Shown here piece by piece: positions 36,587 through 45,987 of a stretch of DNA of 64,000 nucleotides. This DNA comes from Halanaerobium kushneri (GTDB lineage: Bacteria; Bacillota; Halanaerobiia; Halanaerobiales; Halanaerobiaceae). The translations under genes were made by a program, and so were the position numbers. The stretch covers positions 1 through 64,000 of the forward strand of contig NZ_FTNC01000006.1 of NCBI RefSeq assembly GCF_900156285.1, written 5' to 3'. Numbering within the stretch: position 1 is the stretch's first letter; each line of letters starts with the position of its first letter. The notes below the pieces were generated by a model. It saw nothing but the letters and a program-made list of their open reading frames with translations, had not been told where the DNA came from and searched no databases.

Positions 36587-37186
36587 TTAATTATAGCTCT
36601 CTTTTATTTTCCTTTTCATTTTAATTAAAGCCCTACCTCGATGGCTAATTTTATTCTTTTCTTCCTGGCTAATCTGGGCCATTGTCTTCTTATATTCAGG
36701 TAAATAAAAGATAGGATCATAGCCAAAGCCATTTTCCCCAGCAGGCTCTTCAGCAATCAGTCCCTCACATCTTCCTTCAGCAGTAATTTCTATATTTTTA
36801 AAAGGATCTACCAGAGCAATAACTGAAACAAAAGCTGCCTTGCGATTGGACTCAGGCTGTCCTTTTAATATCTCTAATATTTTCAAATACTTATCTCGGT
36901 CATTTAAATCTTCTCCCCCAAAACGAGCCGAATAAATTCCAGGTGCTCCATCCAGATAGTCTACTGAAAGACCAGAATCATCTGCAAGTACAATCTCATT
37001 TAATTCTTTAGCACGCTGCCTTGCTTTTTTCAGAGCATTTTCTTTATAACTCTTACCATCTTCTATAACATCAGGCAGTTCCAGTTCTGGATCAAGGCCT
37101 TCAAAATCAAAATCCAGTTCAGCGAAAAAAGCCTTGATCTCCTCTATCTTATGCTGATTACCACTACCAATAATTATTTTTCTCAT
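36587..37186 (-). CDS. rdgB: Non-canonical purine NTP pyrophosphatase (RdgB/HAM1)
   Basis: Hydrolyses ITP, dITP and XTP to keep them out of nucleic acids. About 199 residues: nucleotide loop IIIGSGNQHKIEEIKAF at the N terminus, ADDSGLSVDYLDGAPGIYSAR near 70, and GFGYDPIFYLPEY near 150. ATG 37186 is preferred over the TTG 12 bases upstream, since GGTGAG fits it and it lies one base after the rph stop. Order murI-rph-rdgB is common in Firmicutes. Confidence 0.95.
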   Translation of the reverse strand: MRKIIIGSGNQHKIEEIKAFFAELDFDFEGLDPELELPDVIEDGKSYKENALKKARQRAKELNEIVLADDSGLSVDYLDGAPGIYSARFGGEDLNDRDKYLKILEILKGQPESNRKAAFVSVIALVDPFKNIEITAEGRCEGLIAEEPAGENGFGYDPIFYLPEYKKTMAQISQEEKNKISHRGRALIKMKRKIKESYN

Positions 37187-37187
37187 T

Positions 37188-37907
37188 TTACTCACCAACC
37201 AGTGAGAGTTTTTGTTCTTCTATTAACTCTAAGATACCTTTTTCTGCCAGGTCATATAACTGATCCAACTCTTCTCTACTAAAGGGATGTTCTTCTGCTG
37301 TACCCTGAATTTCAATGATTTCTCCCGCTTCAGTCATAGCAATATTCATATCAACCTGAGCTTTAAAGTCTTCTTCATAACATAAATCGAGCATTGGAGT
37401 TCCATTAACAATCCCAACACTGGTTGCTGCCATAAACCCCTGCAGAGGATTTTCGTCCAATTTACCCTCATTAAGCAAATAATTAATTGCATCTACAAGA
37501 GCCACATAAGCACCGGTGATTGAAGCAGTTCTGGTACCGCCATCAGCCTGCAGCACATCACAGTCAACCCAGATTGTACGCTCACCCATTTTGTCTAAAT
37601 CAATAATCGCCCGTAAACTTCTACCAATCAGTCTCTGAATCTCCTGAGTTCTGCCACTCAATTTTCTTTTAGCTGCTTCTCTAATATTTCGATCCTGAGT
37701 TGCCCGGGGTAATAAAGAATATTCAGCAGTTAACCAGCCTTTATTCTGGCCTCTTAAAAAGTAAGGAACACTATCTTCTATAGACACATTACATAAAACC
37801 ATAGTGTCACCAGTCTCAACTAAAACAGAGCCCTCAGCATATTTTGTATAATTCCTTGTTATTTCTACTTCTCTTAATTGATCTACTTTTCTTCCATCAT
37901 TACGCAT
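37188..37907 (-). CDS. rph: Ribonuclease PH
   Basis: Phosphorolytic 3'-5' exonuclease that trims tRNA 3' ends. 239 residues: [20 protein letters not shown] at the N terminus, [20 protein letters not shown] (phosphate/RNA site), and [21 protein letters not shown], all family hallmarks. Between murI (26 bases upstream) and rdgB. Confidence 0.97.
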   Translation of the reverse strand: MRNDGRKVDQLREVEITRNYTKYAEGSVLVETGDTMVLCNVSIEDSVPYFLRGQNKGWLTAEYSLLPRATQDRNIREAAKRKLSGRTQEIQRLIGRSLRAIIDLDKMGERTIWVDCDVLQADGGTRTASITGAYVALVDAINYLLNEGKLDENPLQGFMAATSVGIVNGTPMLDLCYEEDFKAQVDMNIAMTEAGEIIEIQGTAEEHPFSREELDQLYDLAEKGILELIEEQKLSLVGE

Positions 37908-37933
37908 TATAAAATTTCCTCCCAGTTTAATTC

Positions 37934-38767
37934 TTAACTAAATATATTTTCTTCTTTAAAATTTAAAACTTCTAAACCTAAAAACCTGCGTCCATGTTCC
38001 AGAAAACGTCTGGATATCCGGCTCTTATCACTTACAATAAATTTATGCTCAGCATTTCCTGTTATATCTTTTTTTAAAAGTTCAATTTTTGTCAAAGTGT
38101 CTTTAACTTCAACTGCCATCTCATGAGCGGGGTTAATTAGCGTAACATCATCCCCCATTATCTCGGCTAACAAAGGACTCAAATACGGAAAATGTGTGCA
38201 GCCTAAAATTAAAGAATCAACTTTCGCTTCTTTTAAAGGCAAAAGATAATTTTGAGCAGTTCGCTCAACCTCAGCTCCATCAAACTTTCCTTCCTCAACC
38301 AGCTCAACAAATTTGGGACAGGCTTCCGCATAAAGATCAGCTCTACTATTAAATTTCAAAATTGCATTCTGATAAGCTAGACTATTAACTGTTCCCTCTG
38401 TACCAATAACTGCAATTTTTTGTCTATTACTTATTTTTACTGCTTTAGCAGCCGCACTTTTAATCATTCCAAAAATAGGTATCTCAAATTTATTTTGAAC
38501 ATAGTCAAGAGCGGCAGATGTAGCTGTATTACAGGCTATAACAACTGCTTTAACCTTTTTTTTATAGATTAAATAATTTATTATCTTTTCTACATACTCC
38601 CTGACTAAATCTAAATCTTTGGGGCCGTAAGGAAGATGTAGAGTATCTCCATAATAAATAATATCTTCTTCTGGCAGCAGCTTAAAAATTTCGCGAGCAA
38701 CCGTCAGGCCTCCAACACCTGAATCCAGTAACCCAATTGCTCTCTTTGAATCTTCCAACAAAACCAA
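37934..38767 (-). CDS. murI: Glutamate racemase
   Basis: Makes D-glutamate for peptidoglycan. 277 residues with both catalytic cysteines: Cys79 in [11 protein letters not shown] and Cys190 in [26 protein letters not shown] near 12-28 binds substrate. Sits with cell-wall genes (GerMN protein, amidase) upstream in one minus-strand run. Confidence 0.96.
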   Translation of the reverse strand: MVLLEDSKRAIGLLDSGVGGLTVAREIFKLLPEEDIIYYGDTLHLPYGPKDLDLVREYVEKIINYLIYKKKVKAVVIACNTATSAALDYVQNKFEIPIFGMIKSAAAKAVKISNRQKIAVIGTEGTVNSLAYQNAILKFNSRADLYAEACPKFVELVEEGKFDGAEVERTAQNYLLPLKEAKVDSLILGCTHFPYLSPLLAEIMGDDVTLINPAHEMAVEVKDTLTKIELLKKDITGNAEHKFIVSDKSRISRRFLEHGRRFLGLEVLNFKEENIFS

Positions 38768-38782
38768 CTCCTATTAATTTAG

Positions 38783-39322
38783 TTAACTTCCCTCAGTTAG
38801 TTTTTGATTGTACATCAAGGGTTGTGTTAAGTCAAGATGACCAACCAAACTTTCTACCTCTTTTCCTTCAATCAATATCCGGACAGTTTGAATTTCTTCC
38901 AGCGAGGTATAAGAATTCACGATAGAGTAAATTGTCAGTAATTCTCCTGTGCTACCACCCCAGTGATTATCTCTAAAAGCCTGATTGAAATTTAAAATTA
39001 TCATTTTATCTTCAATTTGGTAATCCAGCAGTTGACTGCCTGCTGGAATTGTTGCAGTAAGTCCACTACTTTCCGGTCCAGATTTGAGTTCATCAAATAT
39101 CTGAAAATATAAGTCGCTTTCCTGATTAATAGTCCTCTTTTCTGATTTCAAATAATTTGCATTTTCGGTAGAAAAATAAACTTTGATTTTATCATCCAAA
39201 AAATAATTATTATAGAAGAGGAAAAGTAAATAAAGTACTGCTGCTGTCAACAGTAAAACTCTCAAAACAAGCAGCATTTTTCTTTTTTGCTCAGGACTTA
39301 ATTTAATCTTTTTAACAGCCAT
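38783..39322 (-). CDS. GerMN-domain membrane-anchored protein
   Basis: About 179 residues. Basic N terminus, one membrane helix (VLRVLLLTAAVLYLLFLFY) and an exported GerMN domain (IKVYFSTENANYL ... YSIVNSYTSLEEIQTVRILIEGKEV). GerMN domains occur in GerM of spore formers and in non-sporulating bacteria, with a presumed cell-wall role. ATG 39322 lies 1 base after the amidase stop with GGGGG before it; the longer upstream frame overlaps the amidase and is rejected. Next to the amidase gene, as commonly seen. Confidence 0.9.
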   Translation of the reverse strand: MAVKKIKLSPEQKRKMLLVLRVLLLTAAVLYLLFLFYNNYFLDDKIKVYFSTENANYLKSEKRTINQESDLYFQIFDELKSGPESSGLTATIPAGSQLLDYQIEDKMIILNFNQAFRDNHWGGSTGELLTIYSIVNSYTSLEEIQTVRILIEGKEVESLVGHLDLTQPLMYNQKLTEGS

Positions 39323-39323
39323 A

Positions 39324-41579
39324 TTATTTTCCCCCATTCTCTTCCAGGTAATCAAGAATCCCTTCCGTAATCAGAGATGCGGCTTTTTTCTGGAATTTGG
39401 ATGATTGAAGCATTTTTTCTTCTCCAGGATTACTTACAAATGCAACTTCTATCAGAGCAGAAGGCATTTTTGTATATTTTATAACATAAAAATTACTTTC
39501 CTTGATTCCTCGATCATAAATTCCAAGACCTCTCCCCAGTTTATCATGTATTTTTTCAGCAAGAAATCTATTCTGATTATTTTCATGCTGATTATAATAA
39601 GTCTCTACTCCACCTGTTTGAGGATTATTAAAGGAATTAGCATGAATACTGACAAATAAATCTGCATTTCTGGCATTAGCAAACTTGACTCGCTGCTGCA
39701 GTGAATGGAAACGATCAGAATTTCTAGTTAAAAGCACTGTCTGATCTTTATCAGCTAATTGACTGGCAATTTCTCTGGCAATTGCTAAATTAGAAACTTT
39801 TTCTTCCAGACCTGTCATTCCTATAGCACCCGGGTCAAAACCTCCATGCCCTGCATCAACTACTATCAGATGACTTTCAATTTCTCTATCTTCTTTCATT
39901 TGCTTATTTAAATAATCCTTAGCTAGAGCAATTTTAATCCCATGTTTATCCTGATATGTCTCAACTCGATGGCTGTAATAATCATTTAATTCAAAAACCA
40001 ATCGGGTGACTTCTTCTCCCTCCAGTTGATAATTACTACTTCTAATATCTTTTATTAAAGAAGTCTTTTCAATGGTCTTAAATTCATCCAGGTTATTTAA
40101 AGTATTTTTAAAATCAACTACTATTCGGTGCGGATAATTAAACTTCTTAACCTCATATTCAGCTCTGCTGTCCATTAAAATGTCAAGATATTGATATTTA
40201 TCATTATCCTCTGTCCTGATTTCTGCAAACTTATTTTTTAAATTAACTGTGTAATGATAGATACCATTTTTCTCTTCTTCTACCCAATCATAGCCAGTAA
40301 GCTCTTTTAGGTCGGCAACTATTCTAACAGTCTGTTCATCAAATCTTGCTGTCCTTAAATTTTTAATCAGAGAATTATTAACCTCTATTTTATCAAGAAT
40401 CCCGGCTCCACGATTAACATGATAGAGATTCATAACCAGTCTTGGAGGGGTTTCCAGCAAAAATAGTTCAGGATTTAAGGCAGAAGAAGAATCAAAACTA
40501 AAACTTCCCGCTGCATAATCAAGATTTGTAATCTCCGAACGCTGTCCTGGCTTAAATGCCAGCAGACTATTTTTTTCTCTTTTTAACGGCTTAAATATAT
40601 CCCCATTTACCATTGTGGCTTCTATCCTTAAAATTACCGGGTCCAGATCATGCTGGGTAACCTTAATGTCCTTAATCAGAGGATGATTTTCTATATCCAG
40701 ATCAAAATTACCAATAACTACAGACGGTATATCAATAATCATTTTTTTGCTTTCAGAGATATATTTAGTTTTTGCATCAGGAATTTCACCGGTAGCTTCA
40801 ACTTTCAAAATGTTATTTTTATCAATCCTTATATCTTTAAGCTGAGGCAGGAAACTGAGGACCAGTGAATCTTCATACTCATAAACTCCCCCATCAATCT
40901 GAAAGGGAATCGGAGTTCTACTTTTAATAATTAACCTTAATAAAGCTCTATCCGGAACATTAACAACACGCAAATAATAGTTATTATTTGAAATATTATC
41001 ACTAAACTCCTGATCAATTACTGCCTTATCAATCTCTATAGTAATTTCTCTACCATCTTCACTATGTAAAATTCTATAAGGTGTAATCTCATCCATTTTA
41101 ATCTGAAGTTGATTACCATCTTCCTGCCAGGATACATTGTTAATTGTTGTTTCTGGCTGAAAAATATACAGCTCCTCATTATCGCGCTGATATTCAAGCA
41201 GATATCCAAATGCCTCTATCGATTTTGCCAGCGGAATATATGCCTGATTATCTACCAGCTGCAGACCAGCTCTAGTTTTTAAAGCATCATTACCTATCTG
41301 AATATATCGACTATTGGCCATGATTTTAATTGTAACATTCTGGGACTTCATTTCCAGTGATTTAAGAGCTGGTCTCCAGGTTAAATCAGCATCCAGTAAT
41401 TCTGCCAGGTCCCTTGCCTTAATCAGCAGTTCCCCTTCCCGGCTTACCGTTTCTATTTCCGAAGTAATATCTTTGCTATTAAAATAAATTGTATTTTGAG
41501 CTGCTGCTGTACTGCTCAGAATAAAAATTGATAAAATAAGCAGTAAAATTCTAATGCCAAATTTTCTGGGAACTGACAA
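39324..41579 (-). CDS. N-acetylmuramoyl-L-alanine amidase with AMIN domains
   Basis: Exported cell-wall hydrolase of 751 residues. Signal peptide ends near STAAAQN (28). Residues about 30-135 are a copper-amine-oxidase-N-like domain (TIKIMANSRYIQIGND). Several AMIN-type repeats follow to about 560. The Amidase_3 catalytic domain covers about 570-748, with zinc ligands in VVDAGHGGFDPGA, an E in GLEEKVSN, SIHANSF, and ALIEVAFVSNP. AMIN domains direct amidases to the septum or envelope. TTG start behind GGAGGGG. Longer than usual because of the extra AMIN repeats. Confidence 0.93.
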   Translation of the reverse strand: MSVPRKFGIRILLLILSIFILSSTAAAQNTIYFNSKDITSEIETVSREGELLIKARDLAELLDADLTWRPALKSLEMKSQNVTIKIMANSRYIQIGNDALKTRAGLQLVDNQAYIPLAKSIEAFGYLLEYQRDNEELYIFQPETTINNVSWQEDGNQLQIKMDEITPYRILHSEDGREITIEIDKAVIDQEFSDNISNNNYYLRVVNVPDRALLRLIIKSRTPIPFQIDGGVYEYEDSLVLSFLPQLKDIRIDKNNILKVEATGEIPDAKTKYISESKKMIIDIPSVVIGNFDLDIENHPLIKDIKVTQHDLDPVILRIEATMVNGDIFKPLKREKNSLLAFKPGQRSEITNLDYAAGSFSFDSSSALNPELFLLETPPRLVMNLYHVNRGAGILDKIEVNNSLIKNLRTARFDEQTVRIVADLKELTGYDWVEEEKNGIYHYTVNLKNKFAEIRTEDNDKYQYLDILMDSRAEYEVKKFNYPHRIVVDFKNTLNNLDEFKTIEKTSLIKDIRSSNYQLEGEEVTRLVFELNDYYSHRVETYQDKHGIKIALAKDYLNKQMKEDREIESHLIVVDAGHGGFDPGAIGMTGLEEKVSNLAIAREIASQLADKDQTVLLTRNSDRFHSLQQRVKFANARNADLFVSIHANSFNNPQTGGVETYYNQHENNQNRFLAEKIHDKLGRGLGIYDRGIKESNFYVIKYTKMPSALIEVAFVSNPGEEKMLQSSKFQKKAASLITEGILDYLEENGGK

Positions 41580-41597
41580 GGTAACCCCTCCTTACTT

Positions 41598-43166
41598 TTA
41601 AATATAATTAATATCACTAAATTCTAACTCTACCTTATTTAATAGACTGTCTGCAGAATAACTTTCTGCAGCCAGAGTTCGCTCATCAATGGTTTCTGCA
41701 GGTAAATAAACACTAAATCTGCTGTAAACACCGTAAATACTGTCCAGTTCTATTTTTCCTCCATGCATCTCCACAATTGACTTAACTAGAGATAAACCAA
41801 TCCCACTACCCTCTCTTTTTTTATTAAAACTCTGATCCACCTGTCTAAACTGTTCAAATATAATATCCTGATTTTCCTTTTTAATACCAATTCCAGTATC
41901 TCTTAAAGAAATTTTAATCCACTCTTTTTCTTTTTCAATTCTTAATAAAATTTCGTCTCCCTCTGCTGTAAATTTTACAGCATTTGAAATCAAATTCAAA
42001 ATCACTCTCTCAATATTAAACGGGTCACAGGCTATTACTTCCGAATCCAGACTGCTTTCAAATCTAAAATTTCTATTTTTGGCTTCCAGATAGTCTCTAG
42101 TACTTGTTACAACCGATCTGATTAATTCTATAACATCAAAATTGGCCCGATGAAGCTGAAAAGTATTAACATCGATTTTAGTTATATCAATAAGGTTATT
42201 TACAAGTCTCAACAGTCTAAATCCATTATTTCGAATTGAAGCCAGATATTTATCAAAATGATTTATCTGTTCAAAATTAGTATTTTTAAGTTTATAATCT
42301 AAAAGCTGCAGACTGGAGAAAATCAAATTTAGAGGAGTCTTCAATTCATGCGAAATATTTGCAAAAAATTGAGTTCTCAGCTCACTATATTTTAATTCTT
42401 CTTTCTGATTTTCAATTCTTCTTTTTGTTTCTATCTTCTCACTAATATCTTGAGCAATCGAAATAATTTCCAGTATTTTATCGTTTTTATCTCTTATTAA
42501 GGCAGTATTCCATTCACAGTAAAGTTCACTGCCATCTTTAGCTATATTTTTATTAATGTTGTAACTCTTTTTCCCTTCAAAGACATTTTCAATAACCTCT
42601 GTTATTTCAGAATAAGAATCTTCGGCTACAATTAAATTAAAATTTTTATTAATAACCTCTTCTTTTTTCCAGCCAAAAATGTCTTCAGCCTTATCATTCC
42701 AATCAATAATGTTTGTTTCTCTATCAGAAACAACAAAAGCGAGTGGTGCTTTTTTAAAAATACTTCTGTATCGTTTTTTGTTTCTATAAAATCTTTTCTC
42801 TTTTTCCAGCTCTGCAGTAATATCTTCAGCCAGGCAGAGTAAATAATCAACTTTGCCCTGATTATTATGATGAGGTATTGTATCTACTTCAATTGTGTGA
42901 AGCTTTTTATTTATCTCAATTTCCATTTCAGCCTTTTTCCGCAGACCTTCGTTAAAAATATTTTGATTAAATCTTTTAACTGTTTCAATCTCTTTTTGAT
43001 CCAAAATAACAGATACAGATTTCCCCTCCAGTTCTGAAACTTTACAGGAACAAAAATCAGCCATTTTCTGATTTACAGAACCAAAGTGAGTTGGATCTTT
43101 AAAAATATAGGCAATTTTATTTAAATTATTAAATAAAAAATCAAAATCAGGTGCAAGCTTCTGCAT
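41598..43166 (-). CDS. Soluble PAS-domain histidine kinase
   Basis: 522 residues with no membrane helix or signal peptide. An N-terminal PAS-like domain (about 5-120), a second PAS domain (about 128-250; FVVSDRETNIIDWNDKAEDIFG), HisKA with phospho-acceptor in FFANISHELKTPLN near 280, and HATPase_c with N box NLISNAVKFTAEG, G1 DTGIGI and G2 REGSGIGLSL. No response regulator gene is adjacent, so it is an orphan kinase sensing a cytoplasmic signal. It lies between the ABC exporter and the amidase gene with short gaps. Confidence 0.92.
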   Translation of the reverse strand: MQKLAPDFDFLFNNLNKIAYIFKDPTHFGSVNQKMADFCSCKVSELEGKSVSVILDQKEIETVKRFNQNIFNEGLRKKAEMEIEINKKLHTIEVDTIPHHNNQGKVDYLLCLAEDITAELEKEKRFYRNKKRYRSIFKKAPLAFVVSDRETNIIDWNDKAEDIFGWKKEEVINKNFNLIVAEDSYSEITEVIENVFEGKKSYNINKNIAKDGSELYCEWNTALIRDKNDKILEIISIAQDISEKIETKRRIENQKEELKYSELRTQFFANISHELKTPLNLIFSSLQLLDYKLKNTNFEQINHFDKYLASIRNNGFRLLRLVNNLIDITKIDVNTFQLHRANFDVIELIRSVVTSTRDYLEAKNRNFRFESSLDSEVIACDPFNIERVILNLISNAVKFTAEGDEILLRIEKEKEWIKISLRDTGIGIKKENQDIIFEQFRQVDQSFNKKREGSGIGLSLVKSIVEMHGGKIELDSIYGVYSRFSVYLPAETIDERTLAAESYSADSLLNKVELEFSDINYI

Positions 43167-43183
43167 CCTATCTCCTCCGAGAA

Positions 43184-44107
43184 TTAATTATTAAAATTAT
43201 TAAAAACCTGCTGCAGATCTGCTTCAACCTTCTTTAGATCGAGCAGTTTAAATTTTGCAGCTACTCTCTCTGCCTTATTAAAAAGCTGCTGGTCAAAATT
43301 CAACTTCAAATTCAAAACTCCAGACTGCAGACTGTAATCATCTTTAGCAGCCAAAACACCTTCTAAAAACTTCTTGATTTCTTTTAAGTCAAGATCTGGA
43401 TCAATTAAAAATTTGAGTTCCAGATACTTTTCCTGAAGCTTATTTTTAAATGCTGAAGGTCTGTTAACTGCCAGTACTTTTCCCTGATTAATAAAAGCCA
43501 CTCTATCACAGAGCCGATCTGCTTCTTCCAGATAATGGGTACTCAAAATTACAGTTTTTCCTTCTTCTTTTAAGCTCAGAACTTTTTTACGAATAATTTC
43601 TGCCGAAATTGGATCAAGCCCTCCGGTAGCTTCATCTAAAATTAAGATTTCTGGCTCAGCAAGCAGTGCTCTGCAGATCATCAGCCTTTTTTTCATTCCC
43701 TTAGAAAAGTTTCTAACTTCTTTTTTAGCAGCATCCTGCAGCTTATATTCAGACAAAAGTTCAGCAATTCTAGCTTTGCTAACATTATTTATTCCGGCAA
43801 ATAACTTAAGATTGTCAATAGCATTAAGTCTCAGATATAAATTGCTTTCTTCAAATACAACTCCGATTTTTGCCTTTAACCAGCCCGGAAGTTTTTTGTT
43901 GACAGATGATCCCATTATTTTTATACTTCCCTGATCAGCACTTAAAAGCCCGGTTAATATCTTAAGGGTGGTTGTTTTTCCGGCGCCATTAGGCCCTAGC
44001 AGCCCAATAATCTCTCCCCTATCAATTTGAAGATTAATACCTTTTAAAGCTTTAAAACCTGAAAAATTTTTTTCTAAATTTCTTATCTCAATAATTGGAT
44101 TATTCAT
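43184..44107 (-). CDS. ABC exporter ATP-binding protein
   Basis: About 307 residues, Nat/Bcr-type ATPase. Walker A LLGPNGAGKTTTLKIL, signature NFSKGMKKRLMICRALL, Walker B ILILDEATGGLDP (Ala where Pro is usual after DE), and H loop STHYLEEADRLCD. A C-terminal 90-residue extension is typical. ATG 44107 overlaps the stop of the exported-protein gene upstream (ATGAATAA), implying translational coupling; the longer frame to 44137 has no ribosome site. Works with the permease at 44593. Confidence 0.9.
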   Translation of the reverse strand: MNNPIIEIRNLEKNFSGFKALKGINLQIDRGEIIGLLGPNGAGKTTTLKILTGLLSADQGSIKIMGSSVNKKLPGWLKAKIGVVFEESNLYLRLNAIDNLKLFAGINNVSKARIAELLSEYKLQDAAKKEVRNFSKGMKKRLMICRALLAEPEILILDEATGGLDPISAEIIRKKVLSLKEEGKTVILSTHYLEEADRLCDRVAFINQGKVLAVNRPSAFKNKLQEKYLELKFLIDPDLDLKEIKKFLEGVLAAKDDYSLQSGVLNLKLNFDQQLFNKAERVAAKFKLLDLKKVEADLQQVFNNFNN

Positions 44108-44603
44108 TTTTATCAGCCGGTTCTGCTGCTTCATCATTATTCAAAGCATTTTTATAATCCCAGAAAATTTGGAAGTCATCATTTATTTTTCTAATATAAA
44201 CCTTCTTCTCAGACTTTTCTTCCCGACTGCCAAAATGTTTGAATTTTAATAAATAACTAACCTGAAGCTGATAATAACTGCCAAAATCATCAGCATAATC
44301 AAATTTATCTTTAATTGTCTTAAAATCTATTTCTTTGGCAGCAGAAACTTTAATTTCTGTATATTTCAATTGATATTTTTCAAAATTCTGCTGTTGAAAT
44401 TCTGTATATTTATTTTCGGGTAATATCCTTTTTAATTCTGCAGCAAAATTATTATAGACCTCAGAAAAATCCCTTTCTGAATAACTATTATAAATATATT
44501 CTGTAAAAGCCTGCGGATTTTCGAATCCCTCAGCCTGAACTACTGGATTTATTAAAATAATAATAGAAATAACTGCTAACAAAAAATTATTTTTATTCAA
44601 CAA
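44100..44603 (-). CDS. Exported protein of unknown function in ABC operon
   Basis: 167 residues that I do not recognise. Signal peptide LNKNNFLLAVISIIILINPVVQA, probable cleavage before EGF. The mature part is about 140 charged residues with alternating strands and helices (SERDFSEVYNNFAAELKRIL ... YYQLQVSYLLKFKHFG), a layout like NTF2/DUF4878-type folds, and an acidic tail. Its start overlaps the permease end by 11 bases and its end overlaps the ATPase start by 8, so it is clearly part of the transporter operon and may be a periplasmic partner. Confidence 0.75.
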   Translation of the reverse strand: MLNKNNFLLAVISIIILINPVVQAEGFENPQAFTEYIYNSYSERDFSEVYNNFAAELKRILPENKYTEFQQQNFEKYQLKYTEIKVSAAKEIDFKTIKDKFDYADDFGSYYQLQVSYLLKFKHFGSREEKSEKKVYIRKINDDFQIFWDYKNALNNDEAAEPADKNE

Positions 44604-45654
44604 GAGAATCAGCCTTTCTAGTATAAATAAGGATTATTAAATAAAAAATCAATGCAAATAAAATTAAAACTGCTAACTCTAAAGACAGATTTCTATTGCC
44701 TCCCTCATAAACCAGAACTTTATCTAAAGCCTGATATAAATAATGAGTTGGAAAAAATAATGCTAATCTCTGTGTTAAGGGAGAAACATCAGCAACAAGA
44801 GCAGGAAAAATAATTGGAAAATAGATAACTGTCGAAATTGACCTCGAAGAAGACTGTGATTTACTGAAAAGACTAATAATTAATCCCAGACCACTAAAAA
44901 CAAATGAAGCAGCTGAAATAATAATAAAGGCAGATAATAATCTATTAAACCCAATTACTAAAACTCCATTTAAAGCTCCCATCAAAGTGGAAGTTATTAA
45001 AACTAAAATCCAGGCGAATAAACTTTTGGCTATTATCACCTGGTAAATATTTGCTTTTGTGACCAGTAAAGCGGCCAGAGTTTTATTATCCTTTTCTTCC
45101 GATAAAGAAGCAGATATTAACATTAAACCAATCATTGTAATTGTAACTGTTAACCAGACTGGTAAAATTGAACTGCTAACTTTTACTTCTGAAGCAGAAT
45201 TAAAGTTAAATTGGGGACCACTATTTAGATTATGATAACTTGATAATAACTGAGAAATATTTTCTTTCAAAATAAAAAAATTAATTGTATCTCTACTATC
45301 TAAATATATCTGATAACGGTCTTCAATATTTTCTGGATCAGGATCATAATTTATAGCTGCATCAATAGATCCTGCCGCTGTAGCCTCTTTACCAGCCTTA
45401 ATATTGGGATATTTTTCAATTTTAAAGTTTTTAAAATTACTGTTAATAAATGATACCAGTTCTTCGCTTTCAGGTCCACTTACTGCAAGTTCGAAATTTC
45501 GCACCAACTGCTGAGAACTAACAAGAGAAAACATCAGTGATGCAAAAAGAGGTAGCATGATAATCATTAAAGCAGTTCTATTTTTCAGTGATTCTTTTAT
45601 ATCTTTCTTAATTAGTAAAAATATAATCTTGATATCTTCTTTAAAATTAGGCAT
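44593..45654 (-). CDS. ABC-2 type permease
   Basis: 353 residues. First membrane helix near 28-48 (ALMIIMLPLFASLMFSLV), a large extracytoplasmic domain to about 175 and five further helices (VWLTVTITMIGLMLISASL ..., IYFPIIFPALVADVSPL). The build matches NatB/CcmB-like exporters of the ABC-2 class. Substrate unknown; sodium export or peptide export are both seen in relatives. First gene of the exporter operon. Confidence 0.88.
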   Translation of the reverse strand: MPNFKEDIKIIFLLIKKDIKESLKNRTALMIIMLPLFASLMFSLVSSQQLVRNFELAVSGPESEELVSFINSNFKNFKIEKYPNIKAGKEATAAGSIDAAINYDPDPENIEDRYQIYLDSRDTINFFILKENISQLLSSYHNLNSGPQFNFNSASEVKVSSSILPVWLTVTITMIGLMLISASLSEEKDNKTLAALLVTKANIYQVIIAKSLFAWILVLITSTLMGALNGVLVIGFNRLLSAFIIISAASFVFSGLGLIISLFSKSQSSSRSISTVIYFPIIFPALVADVSPLTQRLALFFPTHYLYQALDKVLVYEGGNRNLSLELAVLILFALIFYLIILIYTRKADSLVE

Positions 45655-45705
45655 TATTACTCCTCTACTAATTTAAAATTTATGTCTGACTAATCATGGA
45701 AAGAA

Positions 45706-45729
45706 GGGAGAAATAAATACATTTCTCCC
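45706..45729 (-). terminator. Terminator after the 23-residue peptide gene
   Basis: Perfect 9-bp stem GGGAGAAAT / ATTTCTCCC with 6-base loop, followed on the minus strand by TTCTTTCC. It lies just past the small gene and before the exporter operon. Confidence 0.7.
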
Positions 45730-45741
45730 TCCAATTTTTTC

Positions 45742-45813
45742 TTATGGAGCCATTCTATCAAAAAAGTAAACGATAGCCCATACTATAACAACAATTCCTA
45801 CGATTTCTGCCAT
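45742..45813 (-). CDS. Small single-helix membrane peptide (23 residues)
   Basis: A strong ribosome site AAAGGAGG, 8 bases, then ATG at 45813 and a frame of 23 codons ending TAA, followed at once by a terminator. The product starts MAEIVGIVVIVWAIVYFF and ends DRMAP: one hydrophobic helix with a short charged tail. No database family known to me. The signals on both sides argue it is a real gene. It may be a regulator subunit of a membrane complex. It faces away from the chromate-transporter pair across a 14-bp inverted repeat. Confidence 0.7.
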   Translation of the reverse strand: MAEIVGIVVIVWAIVYFFDRMAP

Positions 45814-45914
45814 AAGAAAAACCTCCTTTCACCTCAAAAATATAATCTTAAATGCAAGGCTATATATATTTATTCTCTAAAAAATTTTATTATCCTTTTT
45901 ATTCCGCCTTTAAA

Positions 45915-45964
45915 TAACATAATAAGAATATAATTTCGCCAATTTTTTCTTATTATGTTATAAT
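45915..45964. promoter_or_regulatory. Perfect inverted repeat and promoter before chrA pair
   Basis: TAACATAATAAGAA (45915-45928) and TTCTTATTATGTTA (45947-45960) form a perfect 14-bp inverted repeat with an 18-base spacer. The right arm merges with a TATAAT -10 (45959-45964) reading toward the chromate-transporter genes. Good candidate operator shared by the two divergent units. Confidence 0.55.
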
Positions 45965-45987
45965 ATTAGCCGGAGGTTGAATAAATC

